Shown: one piece after another, positions 37,826-48,395 of the stretch
How positions within the stretch are numbered: position 1 is the stretch's first letter
Layout of the letters: each line of letters opens with the position of its first letter
The notes under the pieces: generated by a model
Seen by the model: only the letters and a program-made list of their open reading frames with translations
Told to the model about the DNA's origin: nothing
Databases searched by the model: none
Program-made: the position numbers and the translations under genes
Source of the DNA: Rhodococcus opacus B4
Lineage (GTDB): Bacteria > Actinomycetota > Actinomycetes > Mycobacteriales > Mycobacteriaceae
Direction: 5' to 3'
Length of the DNA: 64,000 nucleotides
NCBI RefSeq assembly: GCF_000010805.1
Contig: NC_012522.1
Coordinates: forward strand, 1,116,001 to 1,180,000

Positions 37826-39421
37826 GTGAGCACTCCCGCCGAAACGTCCGCCGACGACACGCAGCCGGCACCCTGGTGGTCCGACGCGGTCTTCTACCAG
37901 ATCTATCCCCGCTCGTTCGCCGACGCGAACGGTGACGGCGTCGGCGATCTCCACGGAGTGCGGGACAAACTCGGCTACCTCGAACTGCTCGGTGTCGACG
38001 CCCTCTGGCTGAGCCCGGTCATGCGTTCCCCGATGGCCGATCACGGCTACGACGTGTCCGACCCCCGCGACATCGACCCGCTGTTCGGCGACCTCGCGGT
38101 CATGGACGACCTGATCGAGGCGGCGCACGCCCGCCAGATCAAGGTGACGATGGACCTGGTGCCCAATCACACCAGCGTCGAGCACGAATGGTTCCGTGCG
38201 GCCGTCGCGTCGCCGCCGGGCAGTCCGGAACGGAACCGGTACATCTTCCGAGACGGCCGCGGCGAGAACGGCGCGGAGCCGCCGAACAACTGGCCGAGCA
38301 TCTTCGGCGGTCCGGCGTGGACACGGATCACCGAGGCCGACGGCGCACCCGGCCAGTGGTACCTGCACATCTTCGCGACGGAGCAACCCGACCTGAACTG
38401 GGACAACCCGGAGGTCGTCGAGGACCTGACGAAAACGCTCCGGTTCTGGCTCGACCGGGGCGTCGACGGATTCCGCATCGACGTCGCGCACGGCATGGCG
38501 AAGCCGGAAGGCCTGCCGGATCACGACTGGTCCGCCAACGAACTGCTGCACAACTCGGACGACGACCCGCGGTTCGACAACCCCGCCGTCCACGACATCC
38601 ACCGCGGCATCCGCAAGGTCCTCGACGAGTACCCGGGCACGGTGGCCGTCGGGGAGATCTGGGTCCGCGACAACGAACGGTTCGGCGAGTACATCCGGCC
38701 CGACGAACTGCACCTCGGGTTCAACTTCCGGCTGGCGGAGGCCGAGTTCTCGGCGGAGACGGTCCGGGAGGCGATCGAGAACTCCCTCACCGCCGTCGAC
38801 CAGGTCGGCGGAACCCCCACGTGGACCCTGTCGAACCACGACGTCGAACGGGAGGTCACCCGGTACGGCGGCGGCGAGATCGGCACCGCACGCGCCCGGG
38901 CGATGATCCTCGTCGAACTGGCGCTGCCGGGTGCGGCGTTCCTGTACAACGGCGCCGAACTCGGCCTGCCCAACGTCGACCTGCCCGATTCGGCGTTGCA
39001 GGACCCGGTGTGGGAACGGTCCGATCACACCGAACGCGGCCGCGACGGATGCCGGGTGCCCGTTCCCTGGGAGGGCACCGAACCGCCGTTCGGGTTCAGC
39101 ACGGGCGAGCCATGGCTGCCGATGCCGGCCGAGTGGGCCCCGCTGACCGTCGAGGCGCAACTCGAGGACGTCACGTCAACGCTCTCGCTGTACCGGGCGG
39201 CTCTCGAACTGCGCTCGTTCCGGCCGGAGTTCTCCGGTCCCGGAGTCGACTGGTACGGCAGTCCCGAGGGGTGCTTCGCGTTCCGCAGGCGCGGCGGTCT
39301 GATCTGCGCCCTGAATGCCACCGACGCGCCGATCGCGCTGCCGCCCGGTGAGGTGCTGCTCGGCAGCGCGCCTCTCGTCGAGGGGCAGCTTCCGCCGAAC
39401 GCGGCTGCGTGGCTCATCTGA
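37826..39421 (+). CDS. aglA: Alpha-glucosidase (GH13)
   Basis: The 531-residue retaining glycoside hydrolase has the four GH13 regions: DLVPNHTS, GFRIDVAHG with the nucleophile Asp near residue 215, VAVGEIW with the acid/base Glu, and LSNHDVER. QIYPRSFADANGDGVGDL near the start is typical of oligo-1,6-/alpha-1,4-glucosidases and trehalose-related enzymes. GTG 37826 is chosen; a TTG at 37808 opens the frame slightly earlier. Order after glbO equals Rv2470-Rv2471. Confidence 0.9.
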   Translation: MSTPAETSADDTQPAPWWSDAVFYQIYPRSFADANGDGVGDLHGVRDKLGYLELLGVDALWLSPVMRSPMADHGYDVSDPRDIDPLFGDLAVMDDLIEAAHARQIKVTMDLVPNHTSVEHEWFRAAVASPPGSPERNRYIFRDGRGENGAEPPNNWPSIFGGPAWTRITEADGAPGQWYLHIFATEQPDLNWDNPEVVEDLTKTLRFWLDRGVDGFRIDVAHGMAKPEGLPDHDWSANELLHNSDDDPRFDNPAVHDIHRGIRKVLDEYPGTVAVGEIWVRDNERFGEYIRPDELHLGFNFRLAEAEFSAETVREAIENSLTAVDQVGGTPTWTLSNHDVEREVTRYGGGEIGTARARAMILVELALPGAAFLYNGAELGLPNVDLPDSALQDPVWERSDHTERGRDGCRVPVPWEGTEPPFGFSTGEPWLPMPAEWAPLTVEAQLEDVTSTLSLYRAALELRSFRPEFSGPGVDWYGSPEGCFAFRRRGGLICALNATDAPIALPPGEVLLGSAPLVEGQLPPNAAAWLI

Positions 39422-39448
39422 CCCGGACTCCCCCGGTCGCGGTGCGGC

Positions 39449-40135
39449 CTACCGCGCCACCGACAGCGGAATCCCCCCACCACGGTGCCGGTAGATCGAC
39501 CCGAACCGGGCGTCCACCCGCAGCCACGACGCGGTGGCCCGCACCCGGATCAGTTCCGAGGCGTCGATGCGGTCGAGGTCGATGTCGGCGGTCAGCCGAT
39601 CCGAGCCGGCGTGCGGGACGAACCCCATCGCGGTGAGCGCGAACACCACCCGCATGGGGATGCCGACCGTCTGTTCCGCGCCCTCCACCTGCAGGACCTC
39701 CTGGTCGAGCAGCGACGCGGGCGGGCCGTGGCTACTGCCGTGCTCCTGCGCCAGCGCCGCACCGCGCTGTGCGAGGTCGACCAGGACGCGCGCGGGGACG
39801 TCGTCGATGTGGACGAAACCCCCCGTGGGAGGCAAGGCGCCCCGCCACGCCGAATCCATCGAGAACCCCGGATCGATGTCGGCTGTGGTCGCCGCTTCGA
39901 GCGCGGCGAGCAACTGGTCACCGGCTGCCGACGTGTCGTCCGGGGTGATCGTCCCCGCGATCGTGCGCACCGCCAGCGCGTCGAAACCGGTTGCCGCCCA
40001 GGCCGTCAGCCGGCCGGGTCCGCGTTGGCGGAGACGGACCACCGTCGCCTCGTCCAACCGGACCACCCGGGTGAGGAAGGTGGCGAGATCGCCGCGTTCC
40101 GTCGCGTCCGGGATCGACAGGACGCGCTCATGCAC
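39449..40135 (-). CDS. Conserved hypothetical protein (Rv2474c-like)
   Basis: The 228-residue protein has no motif I recognise. It begins VHERVLSIPDATERGDLATFL and contains RGPGRLTAWAATGFDALAVR and FVHIDDVPARVLVDLAQRGAAL, an alpha/beta pattern without membrane helices. GTG 40135 overlaps the stop of the upstream thioesterase gene by 8 bases, indicating translational coupling in a thioesterase/hypothetical pair downstream of gdh. It converges with aglA, 27 bases away. In M. tuberculosis the same slot holds an uncharacterised protein. Confidence 0.7.
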   Translation of the reverse strand: MHERVLSIPDATERGDLATFLTRVVRLDEATVVRLRQRGPGRLTAWAATGFDALAVRTIAGTITPDDTSAAGDQLLAALEAATTADIDPGFSMDSAWRGALPPTGGFVHIDDVPARVLVDLAQRGAALAQEHGSSHGPPASLLDQEVLQVEGAEQTVGIPMRVVFALTAMGFVPHAGSDRLTADIDLDRIDASELIRVRATASWLRVDARFGSIYRHRGGGIPLSVAR

Positions 40136-40553
40136 GCTGCCAGCTCTCCAGGTAACCGCGCTCGACGTCCGTGATCCTGCGGAGTCGCTGAGTGTCGATG
40201 TCGAACGCCGCGATCTGCGTCGACGCGATGATGGACGGCGCGACCGAGACGTCGACACCCTTCGGGCGGACCTCGTAGTTGATCGTGAAATCGACGGCGC
40301 GCACCTTCTCGACCCACATCAGCACGTCCAGCGGTGAATCGCTGTGCCGAAGCTGCCCGCGGTAGCGCACGTGCAGGTCGGCGATGACTGCGCCGTCACG
40401 CAACGTGACCGTGGGCCGGTCGTCCTCGAACAGCCAGGGAATCCGCGCCTCCTCCAGCAGCGTCACCATCCGAGCGTGGTTGATGTGCTGGAAGACGTCC
40501 ATGTCCGACCATCGAACTTCGACCTCCGCGTGAAAGCCCTCGCTCAACGTCAT
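40128..40553 (-). CDS. Hotdog-fold acyl-CoA thioesterase (4HBT type)
   Basis: The 141-residue protein has the 4-hydroxybenzoyl-CoA-thioesterase signature VRWSDMDVFQHINHARMVTLLEEAR near residue 13, containing the catalytic Asp, and later hotdog strands (HVRYRGQLRHSDSPLDVLMW). It should hydrolyse an acyl-CoA; the chain is unknown. Its ATG overlaps the gdh stop by 4 bases (ATGA), so it is coupled to the glutamate dehydrogenase gene. It corresponds to Rv2475c. Confidence 0.85.
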   Translation of the reverse strand: MTLSEGFHAEVEVRWSDMDVFQHINHARMVTLLEEARIPWLFEDDRPTVTLRDGAVIADLHVRYRGQLRHSDSPLDVLMWVEKVRAVDFTINYEVRPKGVDVSVAPSIIASTQIAAFDIDTQRLRRITDVERGYLESWQRA

Positions 40554-43500
40554 ACCTCCGATCGGGTGCCCATACCGCGCACCATGCTGCGTACCTGACG
40601 CGCCGCCACCGAGAGCGTCGCGAGGTCAAGGGTCCCAGACTCGAAAATCTCGGTGAGAGCGGACCTCGCCCTGGCCAGCCGGGACGCGTTCGTCGACTCC
40701 CAGTCGTCGATCTTCTCCTGCGGCGTCTCGTGCGGTTCGCCGCCGAGGAGCACTTCCATCGCGAGCTGGCGCAGCGAACTGTAGAGGTCGTCGCGCAACG
40801 CGAGGCGGGCCAGCGAGTGCCACCGGTCGCCGCGCGCGAGAGTGGACACCGCGCTGAGCAGCCAGTCGATGCCGAGGTGCGCGTCGAGTTCGTAGTACAG
40901 CTCGGCGACCTCGTCGATGTCACGCTCCGCGATGTCGGCGATGTCGATGATGTCGAGCAGGCAGAACTTGTCCAGGAGCCGGAACACCTCGAAGGCCAGA
41001 TCTTCGGGCGCCCCACGGACGACGAGCGGCCGCGCCCGCATCTCCACGTCGGTGAGCTGATGCCCCCGCACCAGCTGCGGCACCCTCGGCGAGAGGGTCC
41101 GGAAGTCGGCCGAGTAGCGGGCGATCTCGGCGCCCACCGCGAGAGGCTGGGGCCGATTGGTCAGCAACCAGCGCGACGCCCGGTCGAGGAGCCGGCCCGA
41201 CTCGAGGATCAGGTCGTCCTCGATGTCCGCGGCGATGTTCGCCGACCGGATCCGCGACCACAGGTCGGGCAGGGCGAAGATCTCGGTGACCGCCGCATAC
41301 GCACGGATGGCGTCGGTGCTGCTCGCTCCCGCCTCGTCCGCCAATCGGTACGCGAAGGTGATTCCGCCGTTGTCGATGGTCTCGTTCGCGAGCATCGTCG
41401 CCACAATCTGCCTGCGCAGGGGATGCGCCTTGATCGCCGTCCGGAACCGCTTGCGCAGCACCGTCGGGAAGTACCGCGGCAGGCGCGGCGCGAACGTCTC
41501 GCTGTCGGGCAGGTCCGTCGCGAGGAGGTCGTCCTTGAGCGCAAGTTTCACGTGCGCGGTGAGCGTCGCGAGTTCCGGCGACGTCAGCCCCTGCCCGGCC
41601 TGCCTGCGCCGAGCGATCTCCTCCTCGGTGGGCAGGGCCTCGAGTTTCCGGTCGAGACCGCGGCGGGACGCGAGGTGCTCGATCTGGCGGCGGTGCACGC
41701 TCAGCATCGGGACCGCGCTGGTCCGGGAGACGCCGAGAAGGTTGTTCTGGGCGATGTTGTTCGCGAGAACGAGGTGGGCCACCTCGTCGGTCATCGATGC
41801 CAGCAGCGGATTGCGGTCCTCCTGCGGCAACCCGCCGCTGCTCACCAGCGAGTCCAGCAGGATCTTGATGTTCACCTCGTGATCGGAGCAGTCCACGCCC
41901 GCGGAGTTGTCGATCGCATCGGTGTTGATCCGGCCGCCGTTCTGGCTGTACTCGATGCGGCCGAGCGCCGTCACTCCCAGGTTGCCGCCCTCACCGACCA
42001 CCCTGGCCCGCACGTCGTTGCCGTCGACGCGAACGGAGTCGTTGCTCTTGTCGCCCACCATCGCGTTGGTCTCGGTGGACGCCTTGACGTAGGTGCCGAT
42101 GCCGCCGTTCCACAGCAGATCCACCGGGGCACACAGGATCGCCCGGACCAGTTCCGGTGGCGAGAGTTCGGTGACGGTGTCGTCGAGTCCGAGTGCGGCA
42201 CGCGCGGCGGCACTGATCGGGACCGACTTGCGGGTCCGGTCCCACACCCCGCCGCCCTCGCTGATGATGCCGGTGTCGTAGTCGGCCCACGACGACCGGG
42301 GCAGCGCGAACATCCGGGACCGCTCCTCGAACGACGTGGCCGCGTCGGGATCGGGGTCGAGGAAGACGTGCCGGTGGTCGAACGCCGCCACCAGCCGGAT
42401 GTGCCTGCTCAGCAGCATGCCGTTCCCGAACACGTCGCCGCTCATGTCGCCGACACCGACCGCGGTGAAGTCCTCGGTCTGGGTGTCGACCCCCATCTCC
42501 CGGAAATGCCGTTTCACGCTCTCCCAGGCCCCGCGGGCCGTGATGCCCATCCCCTTGTGGTCGTACCCGGCCGACCCACCGGACGCGAACGCGTCGCCGA
42601 GCCAGAAGTTGTACTGCTCCGCAACCGAATTGGCGAGGTCGGAGAATTTCGCGGTGCCCTTGTCCGCGGCCACGACGAGATACCGGTCGTCGCCGTCCCG
42701 CCGCACCACGCGCGCAGGAGGCACGATCTCCCCCGACACCTGATCGACGTTGTCAGTGAGGTCCAGGAGCCCGGAGATGAACGTGCGGTAGCAGTCCTGG
42801 CCCGCCTCGAGAGCGGCGGCGCGGTCGGCCGCCGCGTCCCCCGACGGCGTCGGCGGATTCTTGACGACGAAGCCGCCCTTCGCCCCGACCGGGACGATCA
42901 CCGCGTTCTTCACGGCCTGGGCCTTCGCCAACCCCAGGATCTCGGTGCGGAAGTCCTCGCGCCGGTCCGACCAGCGCAACCCGCCGCGGGCGACGGACCC
43001 GAACCGCAGGTGCACACCCTCGACGTCCGGCGAGTACACGAAGATCTCGTACTTCGGCCGGGGCTTCGGCAGTTCCTGGATCGAGGTCGGATCGAGCTTG
43101 ATCGACAGATGGGGCTGCGGCTCCCCGCCCTCGCCGGTGACGAAGTAGTTGGTGCGCAGTGTCGACGTGATCAGCCCGAACAGACCGCGCAGGATGCGAT
43201 CCGCGTCGAGGCTGACCACGGAGTCGATGTACTCCCGCAGACGGGTGTCGAGTTCGGCCACCAGGTCGGGTGAGGGCGCCTCCGGGTCGAACATCGCCTC
43301 GAACAACTCGACGAGCGTGTAGGCCGACCGCGGGTTGGCCAGCGCGACCCCCTCGATGTGGAACTGACTGTAGGGAAAACCGGCCTGGCGCAGGTACTTC
43401 GCGTACGCCCGCAGGATCACGGCCTGCCGCCACGACACCCCCGCCCGCAGAATCAGCTCGTTGAACCGATCGGCCTCCGCGCGCCCGAACCAGACCGCGG

Positions 43501-45451
43501 TGAACGCATCCGTGAACCGTTCCTGAAGCTTCGGCTCGGCCGCGGATGCCTCCTCCGCGGCGAGTTCGGCATCCAGGTCGTCCTCCACCGAGGAGCGGAG
43601 CAACTCCGCGGGCACCGACAACCCGAAATCGTAGATCCAGCAGGCCAACCCGTCGGGCCGCGGAATCTGGTAGGGCCGTTCGTCGAGGACCTCCACGCCC
43701 AGGCTCTGCAACACCGGGAGCACCTGGCTCAGCGAAATGCCGTCCCCGCCCACGTACAGGGTGAACCGCCAGTGCCCGACCTCCGCCCCGCGGTCGCGGT
43801 ACAGCAGCAGGTCGATGGAACCACGCTCGAGCGCCTCGAGCCTCGCGAGGTCCGACAACGCGCGGGTGGCATCGAAATCCTCCTTGTATCCTTCGGGCAG
43901 CACGTCCGCATAACGCTGCGCCAGAATGGGATCCACACCGGCGGTGACCGGCAGGAGGTCACCGAGATGGTCGTCCCAGCTGCGGCTCGCCTCGGCCAGC
44001 ATCGCCTGGACGCGTTCGCGGTCGGCGTCGGACAGGTCGAGCCGCGACCCCATCTGTTCGGTGCTCTTGCGGATCGTCACGTGCAGCAACGCGAGATCCG
44101 ACTCCGTGACCCGTGCGGTGTATTCCAAAGTGCCGCCGCCGAATTCCCGCAACAGAATGTCCTGCATGGCGAGCCGGACCCGGGTGGTGTACCGATCCCG
44201 GGGCAGGTAGATCAGGCAGGAGACGAATCGTCCGAGAAAGTCCTCGCGCACGAACAGGCGCACCTGGCGCCGGAGCCCGATGCTGTGCACCGCCGTCACC
44301 GTGTCGAACAGGGTGTCCGCGTCGCTCGAGAACAGTTCGGTGCGCGGGAACGACTGGATGACCTCCAGCATCGCCTGCCCCGAATACGAGTTCAACTGGA
44401 ACCCGGCCCGGTCGATCACCTTGCGCACCCGGCGGGCGATCACGGGGATGTCGAGGACGTTCTCGTGCAGGGCCGTCACGGTGAAGACACCGAGGAAGCG
44501 GTGCTCACCAGTGATGTTGCCGTTCGCGTCGAGGATGCTCACGCCGACGAAGAACGGGTAGACCGAGCGGTGCACGGTCGCCGGGAACGAACCCTGCGTG
44601 AGCACGAGCAGGGGGCGGTCGGGGATCTCGGCGGCCGGCGGCAGGCTCAGCGGGCCCTCGGTGACCGTGTCGGAGCGCAGCAGTCCGAGACCGCTGCCCG
44701 GCACCACCTGCAGGCTCCGGGCGCCGGACTCGTCCGGCTCCCCCAGTTCGAAACGCCGGTACCCGAGCGCCGCGTAATTGCCCTGCGACATCCACCGCAG
44801 CAGGTCGGCGCAGTCCTCCAGGTCGTTCTTCGACACGCCCGGACAGGTTGCGGACGCCTCCAGTTCGTCGGCCAGCGTCCGCTCGAGCTTGCGCATGATG
44901 TCGGTGTCCCGGACCACCTGGCGCACGTCGGCAAGGACGGTGCCGACCTCCTTCTCGAGCGTGTCGAGAACCGCGGAGTCGGCGCGCGGATCGAGCTGGA
45001 CGTGGATCCACGATTCGGACAAGCCGCCCTCGTCGGCATCCTTGGCCTTGTCTCCCATGTGGATTCCGCGCAGTGCGCCGATCGGATCACGCCGCACGGA
45101 GACGATCGGGTGCACGAATTCGCTGATCCCGATGCCGAGACGGTTCAGCAGGGCCGTGATCGATTCGACGAGCAGCGGCATGTCGTCCGTGACGATCTGC
45201 AAGGACGCACCGAGTTCGCGCCCGTCGCCCGGCCGGTAGACCCGGGTGATCGCGCGCTCCGGGGGACGATGCAGGGCCAGCGTCAGATGCGCGCCGAGCA
45301 CGGCGTCGGAGGCGCCGTTGACGGCGCTCTCGCTGTCACCGCGATCGACGTGACGGAAATACACGGCTGCGAGAGTCGGCACCTGAGACCGGAGACCTTC
45401 GGGCAGATTCCGCGCCCACTCCGCATCTTTCAGTGCTGCCGATTCCGTCAT
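40550..45451 (-). CDS. gdh: NAD-specific glutamate dehydrogenase, large (180-kDa) class
   Basis: This 1633-residue enzyme deaminates glutamate to 2-oxoglutarate with NAD+. A long N-terminal regulatory region with ACT/PAS-like segments (residues 1-700) precedes the catalytic core with KAQAVKNAVIVPVGAKGGFV near residue 835, the GGSAGYDHKGMGITARGAWESVK loop region, and a helical C-terminal domain. In mycobacteria this class is regulated by GarA and serves glutamate catabolism. It is the first gene of a coupled gdh-thioesterase-hypothetical unit. A second, NADP-type glutamate dehydrogenase is at 54.1 kb. Confidence 0.94.
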   Translation of the reverse strand: MTESAALKDAEWARNLPEGLRSQVPTLAAVYFRHVDRGDSESAVNGASDAVLGAHLTLALHRPPERAITRVYRPGDGRELGASLQIVTDDMPLLVESITALLNRLGIGISEFVHPIVSVRRDPIGALRGIHMGDKAKDADEGGLSESWIHVQLDPRADSAVLDTLEKEVGTVLADVRQVVRDTDIMRKLERTLADELEASATCPGVSKNDLEDCADLLRWMSQGNYAALGYRRFELGEPDESGARSLQVVPGSGLGLLRSDTVTEGPLSLPPAAEIPDRPLLVLTQGSFPATVHRSVYPFFVGVSILDANGNITGEHRFLGVFTVTALHENVLDIPVIARRVRKVIDRAGFQLNSYSGQAMLEVIQSFPRTELFSSDADTLFDTVTAVHSIGLRRQVRLFVREDFLGRFVSCLIYLPRDRYTTRVRLAMQDILLREFGGGTLEYTARVTESDLALLHVTIRKSTEQMGSRLDLSDADRERVQAMLAEASRSWDDHLGDLLPVTAGVDPILAQRYADVLPEGYKEDFDATRALSDLARLEALERGSIDLLLYRDRGAEVGHWRFTLYVGGDGISLSQVLPVLQSLGVEVLDERPYQIPRPDGLACWIYDFGLSVPAELLRSSVEDDLDAELAAEEASAAEPKLQERFTDAFTAVWFGRAEADRFNELILRAGVSWRQAVILRAYAKYLRQAGFPYSQFHIEGVALANPRSAYTLVELFEAMFDPEAPSPDLVAELDTRLREYIDSVVSLDADRILRGLFGLITSTLRTNYFVTGEGGEPQPHLSIKLDPTSIQELPKPRPKYEIFVYSPDVEGVHLRFGSVARGGLRWSDRREDFRTEILGLAKAQAVKNAVIVPVGAKGGFVVKNPPTPSGDAAADRAAALEAGQDCYRTFISGLLDLTDNVDQVSGEIVPPARVVRRDGDDRYLVVAADKGTAKFSDLANSVAEQYNFWLGDAFASGGSAGYDHKGMGITARGAWESVKRHFREMGVDTQTEDFTAVGVGDMSGDVFGNGMLLSRHIRLVAAFDHRHVFLDPDPDAATSFEERSRMFALPRSSWADYDTGIISEGGGVWDRTRKSVPISAAARAALGLDDTVTELSPPELVRAILCAPVDLLWNGGIGTYVKASTETNAMVGDKSNDSVRVDGNDVRARVVGEGGNLGVTALGRIEYSQNGGRINTDAIDNSAGVDCSDHEVNIKILLDSLVSSGGLPQEDRNPLLASMTDEVAHLVLANNIAQNNLLGVSRTSAVPMLSVHRRQIEHLASRRGLDRKLEALPTEEEIARRRQAGQGLTSPELATLTAHVKLALKDDLLATDLPDSETFAPRLPRYFPTVLRKRFRTAIKAHPLRRQIVATMLANETIDNGGITFAYRLADEAGASSTDAIRAYAAVTEIFALPDLWSRIRSANIAADIEDDLILESGRLLDRASRWLLTNRPQPLAVGAEIARYSADFRTLSPRVPQLVRGHQLTDVEMRARPLVVRGAPEDLAFEVFRLLDKFCLLDIIDIADIAERDIDEVAELYYELDAHLGIDWLLSAVSTLARGDRWHSLARLALRDDLYSSLRQLAMEVLLGGEPHETPQEKIDDWESTNASRLARARSALTEIFESGTLDLATLSVAARQVRSMVRGMGTRSEV

Positions 45452-45559
45452 CGGGGCTCACTTCCTCTTCGTTCCGATCGCCGCGGGCAACTCTCTCGAG
45501 ACTAGCCCGCGGCGATGGGAACAGAGGGTGAACTTCGGGCACCCCGCGTGCCGGATCCG

Positions 45560-45982
45560 TCAGCCGGTGGTCACCGGCGCGAGGTACTTCTCGAGCCCGT
45601 CGCGTTCCGCCTCGGACAGCGGACGGGACCGTTCGGTCTTCACGTCGAACGCCACCAGCAGCGCGTCGCCCGTCGCGCAGTGGACGCCGTCGCGGTTCGT
45701 GACGACGTGCCTGATCGTGTACGACGAATTGCCGACGTGGAGCACCGACACGTCGATCGTGAGCGGACCCGAGGCGTCGGTGACGGGACGCAGGAATTCC
45801 ACGTCCATCTTGCGGACCACCATCGCGCCGGGCTGCGCGCCTGCGGCGCGCAGCTCGGTGGTCAGGAATGCGATCCGCGCTTCCTGCATGTACTCCATGA
45901 AGCGGGTGTTGTTCACGTGACCCAGGCGGTCGGAGTCACCCCACCGGACCTGGATCTCGTATGTGAAAGCCTGCTGCCCCAC
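45560..45982 (-). CDS. Acyl-CoA thioesterase (hotdog fold)
   Basis: The 140-residue protein has VRWGDSDRLGHVNNTRFMEYMQEARI near residue 11, the 4HBT-type motif with catalytic Asp, and MDVEFLRPV further on. GTG 45982 begins VGQQAFTYEIQ, 4 bases beyond the stop of ettA on the same strand, so it is probably cotranslated with ettA. The longer open frame to 46126 lies inside ettA. It is a second hotdog thioesterase near gdh, on the other side from the one at 40.1 kb. Confidence 0.84.
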   Translation of the reverse strand: MGQQAFTYEIQVRWGDSDRLGHVNNTRFMEYMQEARIAFLTTELRAAGAQPGAMVVRKMDVEFLRPVTDASGPLTIDVSVLHVGNSSYTIRHVVTNRDGVHCATGDALLVAFDVKTERSRPLSEAERDGLEKYLAPVTTG

Positions 45983-45986
45983 CAGG

Positions 45987-47666
<1,680 letters not shown>

Positions 47667-47798
47667 GGGGCCAGCCTAATGGTGAAGCGCGACGAACCCA
47701 CATCGCGGAGGGTCGGGGACGTGATCGGGGACTTCCCGCGGGATGCTGCGGGCACCGGCGCCGGGAACGCGAGGTCGGCGCCGATACCCGCAGGTGCG

Positions 47799-48227
47799 CT
47801 ACGCGACGAGGGACCGGGTGGCCACCTCTTCGGTCGCCGGGTCGTCCGCACCACCGTCGACCGTTCTCGGCGCGCGCTCGAGCACGACCGTGCACCGGGC
47901 CAGATCCGGTCCGATCGCGGTGGCGCTCAACTCCAGGTCGGAGCGGGCGATGCCGTCTCGGGTGGTGTATTCGGTGGTGCGCAAGTCCCCGGTCACGAGA
48001 ACGGGGTCGCCCTTCGTGATCGAGGCGACGACGCCGGCCATCAGCCGCCGCCTGCAGGTCACCGTGAGGTAGAGCGTGCTCCCGTCACGCCACTCCCCCG
48101 TCGCGTGGTCGCGGCGCCGGACCGTGCTCGCCATCCGGAAACTGAGGAACTCGTCACCGGCCGCGTTCGACCGGATGACCGGGCTGGTGATGACCGTTCC
48201 GACAACGGTGCCGTGCGTTTCGTACAT
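47799..48227 (-). CDS. Single-stranded DNA-binding-like OB-fold protein
   Basis: The 142-residue protein begins MYETHGTVVGTVITSPV and has an SSB-type OB fold: FRMASTVRRRDHATGEWRDGSTLYLTVTC, then GDPVLVTGDLRTTEYTTRDGI. The acidic C-terminal tip of classical SSB (DDDIPF) is missing, so it is a divergent paralogue like Rv2478c and not the replicative SSB. ATG 48227 has GGGGGTAG before it; the frame opens at 48254. Confidence 0.82.
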   Translation of the reverse strand: MYETHGTVVGTVITSPVIRSNAAGDEFLSFRMASTVRRRDHATGEWRDGSTLYLTVTCRRRLMAGVVASITKGDPVLVTGDLRTTEYTTRDGIARSDLELSATAIGPDLARCTVVLERAPRTVDGGADDPATEEVATRSLVA

Positions 48228-48395
48228 GACGTCTACCCCCTGTGAGTGCGGCAAGTGCCTTCACTCACAGCGTGCCGTCCGGCGGCACCGTTTTCGGCCC
48301 GCACCGGACATCTGTGGAGAAACGGACCGGCTGTGGATGGAACCGCGAAAACAGCCCCCGGGACCACCGAACGTGTCGGGGCGGCGTGCTAGCGG

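Noticed and set aside
40730-43273. An 847-codon plus-strand open frame opposite gdh (and a similar 715-codon one at 43358-45505).
   Set aside because: Both are antisense to the long NAD-glutamate dehydrogenase and consist of Arg/Gly/Asp/His-rich sequence without motifs.
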